64,000 nucleotides of DNA from Tetragonia tetragonoides (Eukaryota; Streptophyta; Magnoliopsida; Caryophyllales; Aizoaceae). Where the stretch lies: positions 16,517,501-16,581,500 of the forward strand of contig CM076144.1 of the NCBI GenBank assembly GCA_038025085.1, read 5' to 3'. The notes under the pieces are model-generated. The model ran no database searches, was not told where the DNA came from, and saw only the letters and a list, made by a program, of their open reading frames with translations. Both the position numbers and the translations under genes were made by a program. Positions 34,551 to 48,700 of this stretch are shown here, in pieces (positions within the stretch are counted from its first letter, which is position 1; each line of letters begins with the position of its first letter).

Positions 34551-34922
34551 TTAACCAAAATCAAAAATAGAAGTTAAACAAGATCCAATTTTCATACCGT
34601 TAGATTTTTTCTTCTTTTTCGTTTGCCGGCGTTCGATGTGCCCAGTGGAGAGCCTCCTGTGGCTGCTGTTTGAGGTGTTGGTTTTGTTTTGTTTTGTTTT
34701 TGCGGTGAGAGGAGAGAGTGGGGGTGGTGTCTGGTGTCTGGTGTGGTAGGAGGGGGTGGTGGATGATGTTGAGGAGAGAGGAGAGAGAGGAGAGTGGAGA
34801 AAGGGTTGACAGTTTGACACACAACTCAGTATAAGTGTATAACTCACTCTGTATGATATATGTATGGCAATTGTAAATACAGTGGGACCCGCGCTGTGTG
34901 GGTGTTTTATTCACCCACACAG
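34551..34922 (-). repeat. Minus-strand copy of the hairpin and CT-rich leader region
   Basis: Reading leftward from 34922: an 11-bp hairpin CTGTGTGGGTG/CACCCACACAG with a seven-base loop (34922-34894), an AT-rich stretch, a (CTCTCTC)-rich tract, a C-rich segment and then the donor-like CTAACG|GTATGAAA at about 34603. This is the layout seen on the plus strand at 18827-19215. The hairpin flanks (TCTAG..ATCCAACACTGTG) are also shared. No protein is recognised. Confidence 0.55.
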
Positions 34923-34989
34923 TGTTGGATCTAGAATAACTCTCTATCAAAAGAGGACAATAACCCTGCATGAAAGAATCCTAGTGAGA

Positions 34990-37120
34990 TGCGATCTCTC
35001 TCTCTCCGAAGGAAAACAGCCTCCTCAAAACAACGCTGCTACGAGTCTTTCGAAAAGACAATGAAATTGTCTTCCAAAGCACATGTGGCACCTCAAAAAC
35101 TTGTACTAAAGGTGATTCATTGGGTGAATCATTTTTTGTGCAGTAAAAAATATAAAAAAGCAAATCGGTATCCCTGCCAAAAATCATTCTCTTCCCTCTC
35201 TCTCTCTCTCTCTCTCACTGAAAGCCATGCTACTTGTTTCACCATGATTCTCCTCCAATTTTTTCACCATCACCTATATACCAACTATTTTTTATGAATA
35301 AAGGATTATGTAAATTTGCACAATTCAGTCATGGAATATAAGTTAATGAAAATTTTGAGTTTCCATGACCCATAGAATAAAGATAACTCGATGAATCGCC
35401 ATGGAATTTAGTCATGACTCAGTGTTGGAATTGCCATTACTCAGTTGTGGAATTTTCCACAACGTAACTTAGCGAATTGCCATTACTCAGTTGCGGAATT
35501 TTCCACAATTTAGCGAATTGCTATGACTCTGAATTACCATGACTCAGTTGTGAAATCTCAATACAATTTAGTTAAATTTTTTACTTTACTATTATTTGTC
35601 GTTGATTTAGTTCTTATTTTTTAAATTTTGGGTAAGTTCATCTAATATGGATGTTTTAAGTGTTCCGTTTTTTTAATTACAGTAGAAAATGTGTTCCAAA
35701 ATTATAATAACTTTTGACATTTTCTACAAATAAAAAAAAATATATAGTAACCTCATTTGACTATTCCTAACATGTTTGAATACATAAAATTTTCACTTTT
35801 ATTACGTTGTATGGTTCATCAGATAAAATTAACTTTTTTTCAATGTGAGAAAGAGATTTGGTTATTTTGGGAAAACAGGTGAAAAACATGTCTGCTTTGG
35901 TATAAAAATAACGACTTTAGTACATTTTTTCTATTTTTTGTACAAATGACTTTAGACTTTAGTACTTCTTTACAATCTTTAAGTACATTGAAACTTTAGC
36001 AGTGAAGATAAAAGGGAATCAAGTTTTAGCTGTTAGACTTTGGACCAATAGTACATTTACATAGTACATATTCATTTTACATAGTACATAAAAGTAAAAT
36101 TTTGTACAATATCCAAGAAAATATGTACTTATGCTATGAACACAAACATGAACAAAACAAGAGCCTTTTTTCTTTTTTAACTTGTAGTTTTTATATTTCA
36201 CTAAGTACTAGTTAGACCATCTAAAATTAAACTAAAATTATTACTTAGATAACTTTTTTTTTTTTACAATTTAAGAAATTCTTCATTATACTATAAAGGA
36301 ACTTTATCAAGATCCATTGTTAAGAAAAAAATATACTTTTAATTAGAAATAGATTACCCTAAACATATTATTTAGAGTACTCTAAACTTTCGATTAGTCA
36401 TTCATATACTTATACTCTATTACACATATCATATATGACATACTGGTAACAATGCCTAAGAGCCCTCCGTAAGCTGATCAAAGGACTCAATCAACTGATA
36501 ATTACAACAATAACTTAGATAATTAGCATATTGTCACTCCAAATAGGACTATTGTCACTTATTTGCGCATCTCCTTGTAAAATTTAGTCACATGTCTAAC
36601 CTATGCTTATATCCTCAATATAAAACTTAATAAATACCTAACACTTGTCATATTAACGATATTCATTCCAACAAATAATCGTTAATCACATAACCTATGC
36701 AAATAACCGTCAATTTTCACATAACCTATTCTTATACCAACCAAAGATAATTTTTGTTATTGAACAACACAACCTATTTGATCAGACTGTCCCTTAATAT
36801 GTGTTTCAATAATAAGAATTAGTAAGTTGAAAGACCGACTTTAATTCTTTCAAATGGAAAAATTGTGACGCCACCATATAAGAAAAAAGGAAAAAAACAT
36901 AATTTTTCAAAAACGTGGCACTTGTATATCAGTGCAGTTATAATACCCACAATTATGTAACATTTTCATTTTATATTTCATGCATCTACTCCCACAAATA
37001 TTCATCATCTATGCCAAAATCATATAGAAGTTTAGACAACTAATTGGTCAAATCAAGCATCCTTAATTGAACAACGTTAATTTGATTAATGTCATTTTAT
37101 ATTGTGTTAATGTTGGAGAT
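34990..37120. other. AT-rich intergenic sequence with short direct repeats
   Basis: A (CT)n run lies at 35195-35216. Around 35405-35560 a phrase containing TACTCAGTTG and GGAATTTTCCACAA is repeated two to three times in diverged form. No gene or RNA is recognised. Confidence 0.5.
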
Positions 37121-37129
37121 TAATGTCAT

Positions 37130-38110
37130 TTTAATAGCATATTAGAGTAGTCCGGCTCTAATTAGACGTTATTGGTCATTATAGTGATGATAATGAGTCT
37201 TAATGGTGGTAATGGTGAAATGAAACATTTGAAATAGAATTTGAAATACATTAGTGACACTTATGTATTAAATCTCATAATAAGTGATAAAAAGCAATTT
37301 CAATATTGTCTGACACTATTCCGGCTCTAATTAGACGTTGTTGGCCATTATTGTGATAATCAGTCTTAAGGGTGGTAATGGTGGAAATGAAACATTTATA
37401 AATAGAATCACGAATAACTTAGTAACACTTATGTATTAAATCTCATAATAAGTGATAAAAAGCAATTTCAATAGCATATTAGAGTAGTCCGGCTCTAATT
37501 AGACGTTATTGACCATTATAGTGATAATTAGTCTTAATGGTGGTAATGGTGAAATGAAACATTTGAAATAGAATTTGAAATACATTAGTGACACTTATGT
37601 GTTAAATCTCATAATAAGTGATAAACAACAATTTCAATATAAACTTACACTATTCCGGCTCTAATTAGACGTTGTTGGCCATTATAGTGATAATCAGTCT
37701 TAATGCTGGTAATGGTGGAAATGAAACATTTTTAAATAGAATTAGAAATAACTTAGTAACACTTATGTATTAAATGTCATAATAAGTGATAAAAAGCAAT
37801 TTCAATAGCATATTAGAATAGTCCGGCTCTAATTAGACGTTATTGGCCATTATAGTGATAATCAGTCTTAATGGTGGTAATGGTGTATATGAAACATTTA
37901 TAATAGAATTTGGAATAATTTAATAACACTTATGTATTAAATTTCATAATAAGTGATAAAAAAATAATTTCAATAGTACATTAGACTAGTCTGGCTCTAA
38001 TTATACGTTATTGGCCATTATAGTGATAATGAGTCTCAATGGTGGTAGTGGTGAAAATAAAACATCTTTAAATAGAATTTGAAAAACATTAGAAACACTT
38101 ATATATTAGT
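37130..38110. repeat. Satellite-like tandem array, 168-bp monomer in dimers
   Basis: The phrase CCGGCTCTAATTAGACGTT recurs at 37152, 37321, 37489, 37655 and 37823, and as CTGGCTCTAATTATACGTT at 37991, giving spacings of 166-169. Two monomer types alternate. One is introduced by ATTAGAGTAGT and continues with GTTATTGG or GTTATTGA. The other is introduced by TGACACTATT or TTACACTATT and continues with GTTGTTGGCC. The order is A-B-A-B-A-A', so the array was built partly from dimers. Confidence 0.9.
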
Positions 38111-38755
38111 AAACATTAGTATTAATTATATATAACTTTTGATGTACCATTTAAGGTTTATTATTTCAGTATTAATGGTAATATGATAATGATGCATGAT
38201 TAATGGTTAGCCCATGATAATGATGGTGATGACGGTTACATCATTTAAGGTTTATTAATTCGGTAACTAGCATTAGTTTTCGGGCTTGTTTTGACCGCCA
38301 CCTATAGTTTGGGTGCAATTTTCAATGTTTTCTATAGTTAGTACATTTAAGGATAAAATTGGTACAATTCTAGTGGCCTTAGTACAATTTTATAGCAGTT
38401 TGTATAATCCCTTATAGTACATATATATAGTTCTTCTAGTACAAATTTCTTAATGTGGGCGGAACTTTCAAAGTTGTTTGTATTTACTTTTAACAAAAAA
38501 GTTGGTACAATTGTAATGACCTTACTACAAATTTATAGCAGTTTGTATATTATAGTCCAGTATAGTACATATATAGTTATTGTAGTACAATTTTCATTGA
38601 ATTAATTTTATATGTACATTTTGAAATTTCGAAAACCACCCATTAATGGGTACCTCCCAAAAACCGACCAGAACTAGCAAATTCCTATGCAAATGTTTCT
38701 TTTTTAATTTTCACTCATTTTTTTCTCACTCACTAAACCACCGCCATCCTCCATT
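38111..38755. repeat. AT-rich sequence with an internal duplication
   Basis: Segments at about 38360-38440 and 38496-38600 share TTGGTACAATT, ATGACCTTA or AGTGGCCTTA, TTTATAGCAGTTTGTAT and AGTACATATATA, so they are diverged direct copies. No gene is recognised. Confidence 0.5.
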
Positions 38756-38759
38756 TCGT

Positions 38760-39396
38760 TCATGACCTGCCAATGCCCTTAACCTGCCAATGGCCTCATT
38801 CATGACCTGCCAATGACCTCATTCATGACCTGCCAATGGACTTAATCATGACCTGCCAATGGCCTTGGTTCATGACCTGCCAATGGCCTTATTCATGACC
38901 GGCTAATGGCCTTCGTTCATGACTTGACAATGGCTTCATTCATGACCTCTTAATGGCCTTATTCATGACCGATGGTAGTGGAGGGTGAGTGAGAGTTTGT
39001 GGGGTGACTGAGAGTTAGTGGGTGAGAGAAGGAGAACGAGAGTTTAGACGTTTAGTTGCTTTACAATAGACATGAATTACCCACTTTGCCCCTCACTTAT
39101 TTTACCACATCATCAATGCTAAATTGTACTAAAGCTGAATTGTCATGCCAAATATGTTTCGGAACATTTGGGCCTGCCAATGGCCTTGGTTCATGACCTG
39201 CCAATGGCCTTATTCATGACCGGCTAATGGCCTTCGTTCATGACTTGACAATGGCTTCATTCATGACCTCTTAATGGCCTTATTCATGACCGATGGTAGT
39301 GGAGGATGAGTGAGAGTTTGTGGGGTGACTGAGAGTTAATGGGTGAGAGAAGAAGAACGAGAGTTTAGACCTTTAGTTGCTTTACAATAGACATGA
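38760..39396. repeat. Minisatellite within a 321-base direct duplication
   Basis: A unit of about 22-24 bases, CATGACCTGCCAATGGCC plus a short tail, repeats many times from 38760 to 38970. A block of about 215 bases including the last units and a unique GTGAGTGAGAG segment (38856-39074) is copied at 39177-39395, an offset of 321. The array ends roughly 390 bases before the PQ-loop start codon. Confidence 0.9.
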
Positions 39397-39782
39397 TTTT
39401 CTTGTCTTCCCGAAAGACTCCAAGCATTTGGGCCTCAAAATCGGGATTGAAGTATATCTATCTGTATATCCCATTCAAAAGGAAACTACTGGCAATGCTT
39501 TCTGATTGTGATTCCCATTTCCTTTTTTATTTGACCTAACTCCACACTTAAAACAAGAGATTTATAGCCAAAATAGTCTGACACTCGTCAAACCACAGTC
39601 TTACACCATCTGTCATCTCTCTCATAAATAAAAACATAACACAACCAAACAGAGAATAGGCCAAAAGGGTTTGCAACCCCGTTACCCATTTCATCATCAG
39701 TAACAAAACTAATAAAACCCATAAAACAATTTCTCTTTTTTCCTGTTTTTTCTTCTCTCTCTAGATTGTTTGTGGTGCATTA

Positions 39783-42700
39783 ATGGCGGAAAGGGTGTGC
39801 CCTGCAACATGCGCTAGATGGGCAAGCGAGTATTTGGGTTACTGTTTATGCACTACAAAAGATGGAATTTCTTTGGGTTTGGGAATGGCTAGCGTTATAA
39901 GCTGGGGAGTTGCGGAAATTCCACAAATTATTACTAACTATAAGACTAAGTCTACTGAAGGGCTTTCTTTTGCTTTCTTGATCACTTGGATTGTTGGGTT
40001 TGTCTCTTTTTTCCCTTTCTTTCTTTCTAAGCTTTTGTGTTTGTGGTTTTGCTTCTGTTTTTGGCATTCAGGTTTTGTGTTATGTTGTTGTTTGGGAGTA
40101 TGAATTGGTGTAATGTAAATTCTTATATGTGGCCTTGTGGGTGATTTGAGATGGGTTTGGTTTTAATTGGCAGTTTGTTGCTTTTTTAGGCTCTATTTCT
40201 TGGTTTTAGTGTCATGTTTGTGATTATATTAGCTCATTGTTTATGAAGAGGTGTGAATGTTAAGTTGTGGGTGATTTGGGATTGGTTTTGCATGCTATTT
40301 TAGGCTCTATTTGTTGTGAATAGTATCATGCATTCAAGCTTGTTATTTTCCTAGCTCAATGTTTATGGTGGATTTTCTGTAATTGATCATATGGGCCATA
40401 GATATAGACTATAGAGTTTGTTTGTCCCCTACATTGCTTGTGATATTGGAAATTGGCTTGGTTGGGGGGTGGGAAGTAGATTAGGCTCTGTTTAGTGGGT
40501 GACCGGAGATGTTAGGGTGCAACTTAAGATGACTGCTTTTGCGGGGTGATTGGGATTTGAGGAGAAATGGAACTTTTTTGGATGTCGTAGGCGCTAGTAA
40601 TCAGAATGAGTGATATGGCATTAAACACCTCAAAATTCCTGCATTCATTGGACAACTCGTAACTCGGAAAGTCGCAAGTCACTGGATTGTTAGTGAGTCA
40701 TTGCATAATTGCGCGCGTGTGTCTTGTGCCATTTGTGATAGCAAGGCTTGTTAATGCATGTTCTCGCATAGTGACATTGCGTGATCTGTGTAAAGACGAG
40801 TTTGTGGTGTCAGGGGGTAGGTTGGGTGTGTCCTGCCACTATCATTCCTAACCATGTTGGGTTGGCCTGTTGGGAAAGGGAGAAAGTTGCTCTCCTATGG
40901 CGGGTTTTGGTATCTGTGGCTTGAATGAGATTTTTGTGTATTTTCAGGGATTCCACATTCAACTGTTTTTGTTTGAGCCTGGTGATGTATTTAGTTTCTT
41001 TGGGCTAATGTGGCCGTGATTTTTAAGAGTGTGTCTATCACTGACATCCAACGTCACTGGGTGATTTGCAATTAGAATGTCTTTTGAGTACTCCCGGCCT
41101 GTCCTCTTTGGTTGTGTCAAGGTCAACTGCATCGTTTCTTTTAAGAGTACAAATTTTCCAATCCCAAAAAAAGAAAAGAAAAAAAAACAATGCAGAAATG
41201 TAACCGATCAATGAGTTTCTAAACATAAATGCACGATAAGATCACCCTCGAACACCTTGCAGTAACTTTCAGAATTTCAATTTATTGATTAAGATTCTAT
41301 CATGGTAAATGTGAAACTGAACACATGAACACGTGGCCGTTATAGTGCTTAGAGTTGACTGAAAAGTGAAAATCTCAATGGATCCAGAACATGATCTTTT
41401 TGTTGTCTCATCTTTATAAATCGTACTGGTTTTTTTCCAGAATTTCCTTGTTTTGGCTTTCTGAAATGATATTTTCCTCAATTGTACTATTTTGCAGAGA
41501 TTTCTTCAATGTGTTTGGCTGCTTGCTTGAACCAGCCACTGTAAGTTCTTATCTTACTCTTATTGCTGGCTGTTATCCCCCCGTTTGCATAGTTTTCTTA
41601 GCCCATTACCCTATCCTTACAGGATATATAGTGCATTCACATAGTGGGAAAAGAGCAAATGGAAGCATGCTGGAAGTCTTATGTCCTTTGTTCCTAAATT
41701 TTTTCAAATGACACTGGTTTCCTCTTGTTGCTCTTTGGCCTTCATTTCAATTCATGTTTAAACCAAAACAGATTTAATAATTCTGTATCTGTTCTCTTGA
41801 TTTCTTCTTGTTTCTGTTTCTCCTTCTGTTTTTACCTTTAACTTAATCGAATAAAATGGCCCTTGTATTGTTGTGACTGTGTAGACATGGGCTTGTTACT
41901 TCCTTGCATGTAATGGCTATTATCTTCACCCAGCACCGTATCCTGTTTGGGCGTGTATGATGGTGTAATGATCCATTTTGGATGTTACAACTTGCTGTTG
42001 ATTCTCCAATTGTTCTAATGTGTTGTACTACTACTATATTTGTTCCTGGTTTTATCATCAAGGAACATAATCATTGTGAACTGAAAGTTGGCTTGTCCTT
42101 GTGCAGCTTCCAACACAATTTTATATGGCCTTGGTAAGTCTGAATCATAGTTTTGTTATTTTTTTTTGAAAATTTGCTGAAGTCACTTTATGCACTGGTT
42201 TAATCAACATTTCTGCAAACTTATTCTTGTGTTTCCCCCCTCAGTTGTACATGGTGACGACTCTGACTCTCACTCTACAGTCCGTGTATTATGGTCACAT
42301 CTATCCTCGACTGAAATCTAATAGGCAATTCCACAAGGTAGGTGCTTCATCATCAAATGACTATGTGTGCCATAATGAAGTAATTTATTGTAAACTCCTC
42401 AGAACTGCTATAAGAAGGTAAAATCTTGTTCGAAGGTAAAATTTGCAGAAAAAACGATTTTCTTTGTAGTCTGTGTTCATAAGTAGATAGCCCATGTCTT
42501 TTGGTGAAAATGATTTTGCCGTATATGGCTTTCATTTAGAGCTTAATTGGAGTCTTTACAGGTATACTTTTTTCCCCCCCGAAAACAACAGCATTTTAAA
42601 TTAATATTCTCATTGGTGGACAATCTACGTACAGAAGCAGTCACAACTTAAGCTTCCAGTAGCTGATTGCCTGATTTCATTGGCACCATATCTCATGACT

Positions 42701-45700
42701 GTCTAGTGTGATATGTGTTTACTTGGGTCCCAAAGCATAGCTTCTTTAAAATTGAATCCGGGATCATAATACGTTTTTGGTTACTATGAGTGTGTTTGGT
42801 TTTATAAGAGGGTAAGAAAGGCATTTATGAGAAATGAAAAAGAAAGGTAAGTGATGAGTGATCTCATTTATGCTGGTTGGTTTACTAGAAAAGAATTAAA
42901 AGGAAATGGGCCATCTTTGGATAATATGGTAGATAGGAAAGTAATAAAATGGAACAAGTCATAAAACTTGCTAGCTTTCCGTCCTTCCATATCCCAGTGA
43001 TTTGGTACTATAGATGATCCTTTCCTGCCAATTCCTTTTTTAGATAAAGAGAAAGTATATATTGATGTAGTGAAAAATACAGCACAAGGGAACAAGTTGT
43101 CCTCCAAGACAGTATTTGTTTACAGATTTGTCCAGTTATACTGGATCTCAGTAATAGAATAATTTCTGAATGCTCCTGCAGCTCTAGCTCATATGGTTAC
43201 TAGATAAGTGACCCTATCCCATATTAAGTCAACCGACAAGGCCACCCCGTCGAAAACACGGGCATTCCTCTCAAACCATAGACACCAAAAGATCGCGAAG
43301 ACCGCATTCCGCCACAATAATGTCTTCTCTTTTCCTCCCCGAAATCCTAAAACCTGCACCTGAAGGAACTCCACTACATTAGAAGGATCAGCCCATTCCA
43401 CCCCAAACACACCAAACAACCTACCCCAAATGTAGCGAGCAAAATCACATTTAAGGAACATATGTGATGCCGTCTCTGTACTCGGCTACTCGCCTGAGCC
43501 CTTTCCTACCAATTCCTTTTTCTTCCTTTCCTATCTCTTTATATTTATTTAACTAAACGTTGGAATTGTTCCCACTTCCTATCCCTTCCTTTCTTTTTCC
43601 CATCATTTCACATCAAACCAAACAAGCTGTAAGGGTACCTTACTGACTTGCTGTTGAAAATAGATAAATTTCAGGAGTATTTGTGTTGCTTATGATCCTT
43701 CCATCACATGGTTAGTTCAAAAGTTCAAAGTTCTTTTGAAATTGATTTGAGCTGGACATGAACAGATAAAAGGGCCGCCAACCTTGCTGCTGAAAGTGCA
43801 TACTGAATTTGAGAAGTTGTGTTGTTTATGATCCTTACAATAACATGTAAGGAACTAAGGATGGCCATGGCCCAGGCCAGCGAACTGTCCAACACCACCA
43901 GCTCGGTTTTGGCCCGACACAGCACGTGGCACGAACTAGTGGGCCGTGCCTCAGCCGGATTTTGAGAAAAACTCCGTGCCAGCCACAAAACGAAAGTAAT
44001 AAAATATGAAAATATATGAAAATCAGCCTTAAGCATGAGGGGGGCATGCCGTACCGACACGTTGGGGCATGGGCCTATGCCTGGGCCCGCCCCCGAGGGT
44101 GAGGTGGCAGGCAGGAATGCCACTGGATAGCCATGGAGACGAAGAAATGTTGCACGGCACGGCGCATGACCATCGTTAATCGCATAGTTAGCACCAACAC
44201 GCCAGATGAACTAGGGATACAGGATTTATCTGAAATTGCATTTCTTTTTTCCCCCGTTTGGACTGTTTAAGAAGTGATGTATCCCTCACGGTGATAAACA
44301 TGGATGTGTCAAACTTCTCTAAATATAAGTATAGTACTTGGAAAATTGTCCAAAGCATTCAAATTTCAAGTCCACTTAAGGTGTCAGATACATATATGAC
44401 ACGGGTATGGCTGTGAAATTTGATAAGTTAAGAGTATTAACAAGGTTGTCATATACCCGAGGCTTACTGGAGAATTTAGCAAATCGATGACACAAAGATA
44501 CAAGCAAATAGTATTGACCTTCCAAGCTGTCTTTTGACTGCAACAATTTCTTTCATGATATCTAAGCCAACATATCTAGTATGTCTGACCTTTCTGTTGC
44601 AGGGTATGATGCCTGATCAGACTGAGGTGGAAGGACAGCATAGTCAAGATGATGACAGTGGAGGAAAATTTGTCAATGGAAGTTGCGAAAACAGACTGAC
44701 ATCTAGTATTTTCCCGAGTGGCACTACTACGAGTTCACCTATTCCACTTCCGGCCCTTCCCCGTTGTCGTTCTGCTGAACAAGATTCATATTACACGTAA
44801 TCTTTTTTTATTCACCTTTGGACAATACTTGTGTTTTTTGTGATCTTATTTAAATTTAGCTCAGTGGTGCTTGAGTATGTGGTTCATTTGTCATGTTTGT
44901 TGGTAGATATAGGACTCACTTATTCCTGATTGGCGGTGGAAATTTTGGAACTACCTTTGCATGTTATTAGCTTATTAATTCGAGCCCAGTCAAAGTTAAA
45001 CCTCAGACTTCTGGCTCGAAGTCCCTGAATATTCTAATTGCTCAACAAAGTGATCCTTTCTCGTAGACTCCTCTTGAGAACAGTAGATAGCTGAGCTTCT
45101 GATTGAGATAATAGCACTCATAAAACATGTTAGGTTCACAAATATATGTCGTATTTTTCATCCTCAATTTTCTTTCTACACATGTGCCGGTAATATGCGC
45201 TTCCATATGTTGCTTTCTATCTTGTTTAAGATTTCATGCACTCTCAATTAGTGGGTATCATTTTCATTTTCTTTTGGGTATCATTTTCTTCTATAGTCTG
45301 CTTGGTCAAATATTATAAGTTTATAACAATATTAGGGTAGACATTTATTTTTCTTCAAGTGTAACATACAATCTTTGCGCTTGGGGCAATGACGCAGCTA
45401 GTGTCACTCAAGTACAAAAGTGGAAAACCTTGTTGCTTTACAGGAAGTGGTGGGGACCGTGGGTGATGTTCCAGGGGTGTAAACAGAAAATTAAAATGCC
45501 AAGGAATAATATTTTGCCTTTTAGGAGGTCACAACATTTAGAAAGCAATTGCAACTCATGTTAGAAGTTAGAAGACACAATGACGTTGCCTTATCGAACC
45601 ACTTGGGAGTGAGCTTGGAACCACTTGATGTTCCATTAAGGCTCAATAATTTGAGGGAAAATGTTTCTGGGAAATATCTTTAAATTGTAACTATTTAGGG

Positions 45701-48700
45701 TGTGTTTACTTCACCTTTTTTCTAGAATTTTTTTCAAAGAAAACACGGTGGACAAGAAAATGTGTTCCAAATGGACAATTGCTCCATTATTTTCTAAGAA
45801 AACACGCTTTTCCTGTTTACCAAATTTACAAAGGATTTGGGAATAATGAGAAAACATCAAATTGATGTTTTCTACTCTTTTCTTCCCCAATTCCACAACC
45901 CCCATTGCATTTGTGCCATGAATTTTGCTGTAGTGCTTGTCTGCACATCAAAAGCTTCACATGCAATTCTCTCTCCTCCCTCACCTTAATTTGGTCACCA
46001 ATTAATGGTCACCAGTGCTCTTGCTTGGCTGCTTGAGGCCCAAGTGGGTAGTCGCCAGGCATTGGTGAAGATGGAGGGTTGGGTTGGGTGGGGTGGAGTT
46101 TGATAGAAAACCGATTATGGCTTGGTGGTGGGTTTAGATGCTAGGGTGGCTATTTATCACTCAAATTGGGGCTGAGTTTTAAAGTGAGGAGGGAGAAAGT
46201 GAGAGAGAGAGAAATGGGTGAATGGAACACGTTTTTAGATGGGTTTCTACCACTGGAAAACAGATTTAAAGAAAATGAATTCTTAGAATAATTGGGGAAA
46301 TGAAAAAAGAAATTTTTTTGTCCAAGTAAACAGCCCCTTAGATTTTCTTGGAAAATACTCCCACCTTCCCCCCTCCTCATTCTCAGGTCTCTACCTAACT
46401 GCCTAAACTGTAACTTCGCATGGGAGGAACATGGGCTTATGGTAAATGGATCTCAGCTTCAACCTTCTTGATCCGGAACAATAAACTCATGTACCCATGA
46501 TGTTCAAAGTATATATGTAACATGATGCTGAAGTCTGAAAAGTGCTTTCTTTCTATCCTTATGGTTTATGTATATTCACCTTAAATGTTTCTCCTGTGTT
46601 GCTTTTTCAGGTCAGCGAGATCCTTATCTACATGTCGTACTCCCCCACCGAGCTCATTCAGAGCTCCATGCAGAACTTCAATGCCAGGGGATCCTGAGGA
46701 TTCTGTGAAGGAGCCCTTGCTTAGTGGATCCTTGCCAACTAGGCCTGCACATCCTTCAAAAATAAAAAACCTTTTTTGTGTGGTGAGCTTTAGCTTGCAT
46801 TCTTGTTTTGTTTTTACAGTTTATTAAAGATTTCTCTCATCGTGTCTATGCCATCTTTTGTATTCTGCAGGTTTCTGCTCTTACATTCATCCTTGGGACT
46901 ATGAATATGTCCTCTACTGAGACCAGAAGGATTAATTTGGTTCTCCCAATAGCAAATGGCGGATTTACAGGACATGTAAATAGAAAGCTGTTGCAGGTGA
47001 GATAGATAGTATGGTTCAGCTTTTTTGTTGTTATCTGTTTTGTAAATTGATTTTGAGTGGAAAAAGCGCAGGAGTGATAGATTGATCATTTTCAGTCTGG
47101 GTAAATAAGTGTTTGTAGTTCATCTTTCCATACTTCATTTCTTTCACTTGCTTCTCTGTGATCAGTACATGAGTTTTCCATGTGAAAAAGTACCATCATC
47201 CTTATCTAAAAATTTGAAAAGGGCATCTGTTACAAAAGCTTGTCCATAGTAAGCCTGTCAGCTGTTTTCACTGGCTTGGAGCCAATTGTTCTGGTGCTGA
47301 ATTGTATATTTATAGAACAATTCAGAGAAGAGAGGGAAAGTGCGTAGGTGCGTGAATTTAGTTGGCTAACTTAAATGCTGATGGTGATTCAGGTCCATGG
47401 TCAACAACAAATCACATCAGAAGCTGGTGGTTATGGTGGCATAGGTACATACATGGGTTGGGGCATGGCAGCTATTTACATGGGTGGGCGACTTCCCCAA
47501 ATTTGCTTGAATGTAAGTTTACTTTTGTAAAAATGTTTTCTCCATTATCGTCCAATATTTTTCCATGTGTAGTCGATAATTGTTTTCTTTTCCCATTTGC
47601 ACATACTTTGATGCGACTTTCTTCCCAGCAAAGGTTGGTTTTCAGTGAATCTATTATACGTGGCCACTATGGTGCTGGTCTGGGACAGTTTGTAAATGGT
47701 AGAAGTAGAACTAATCTCTTGGCCTTGCTGTACTTCCTTGGGTCTTCAAATTTCTTACTGAGTGGGTAGCTCAGCTGGTATGACTTCTGAGATTGGTTCA
47801 AGAGGTCCCAGGTTCGAGACTTCTCAAGGCCGCTGGAGGTTTTCTTATTCGTTAACTTCAAGGCCCATGGGATTAGTAGGAAAAAGCCCGGATACCCATG
47901 TTATCTAAAAAAACAAATGGAGGAACAGTATTTTGACTTTCTCCCGATGATGTTACTCCATTGCGCTCGTCAATCTAATGTTTTAATGTGAGTTAGAGAT
48001 CCATTTAATAGTCTTCCGGATAGAGATTGTGTAAATAGTGATTAAGTGAGTAATCACGAGTGAATCAATGTGTTGTGTCTTGGGGTTGATCAGTGAAAAA
48101 TTCACTGATATTAACATCCATTCCATCTTATGTTTGGATCACACTTCTGCTTTCAAAGAGACAAAGAAATAAGCAAGGTTTGATTACAGAGGAAAACGTG
48201 TCCTCTTTCAAGCTTAAAAATCGAATGAAAATGTATCTGATATTCAAAGTAATCTCTTAAGTAGCATCAACACTGTCGGAGTTAAAAAGATCCCAAAAAT
48301 AGCACTCTTGCAGGGGGAATACCTGTAGTTTCGACTTCTATAACAATAACATTAGCGTCAATATGATATGGCTATTTTCTATCCATGAACACCATACGGC
48401 GAAGAGCATAATCTAATGAGTGCTGAGGAACTTCTCAATCCTCAGGCCTTGCTTGAAAATCACCCAATTCTTTCATTTATTTACTGTCAGTGTCAACATT
48501 GTCTTCCATGCTCCTCATCATTCATTACAACAGATCCTAATTTTCTGTATTCGTTTTACACATGCCCCATGCATCAGACAAAATGGCATTATCTGATCTT
48601 ATGATTTGCATCCTGTTACATGTGTATGTAGTCGCGTAATAAAACTTTCTTTTTCTGAATTTGCAGTTTAGAAGGGGCCATGTTGAGGTTAGTATACGGC

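Noticed and set aside
34551..34971. Minus-strand 98-123 codon frames around 34600-34970
   Set aside because: The same low-complexity leader composition as at 18671-19129. No domain.
45711..46380. Minus-strand 64 and 76 codon frames in PQ-loop intron 5
   Set aside because: They fall within the Harbinger-like MITE and an intron, and have no domain.
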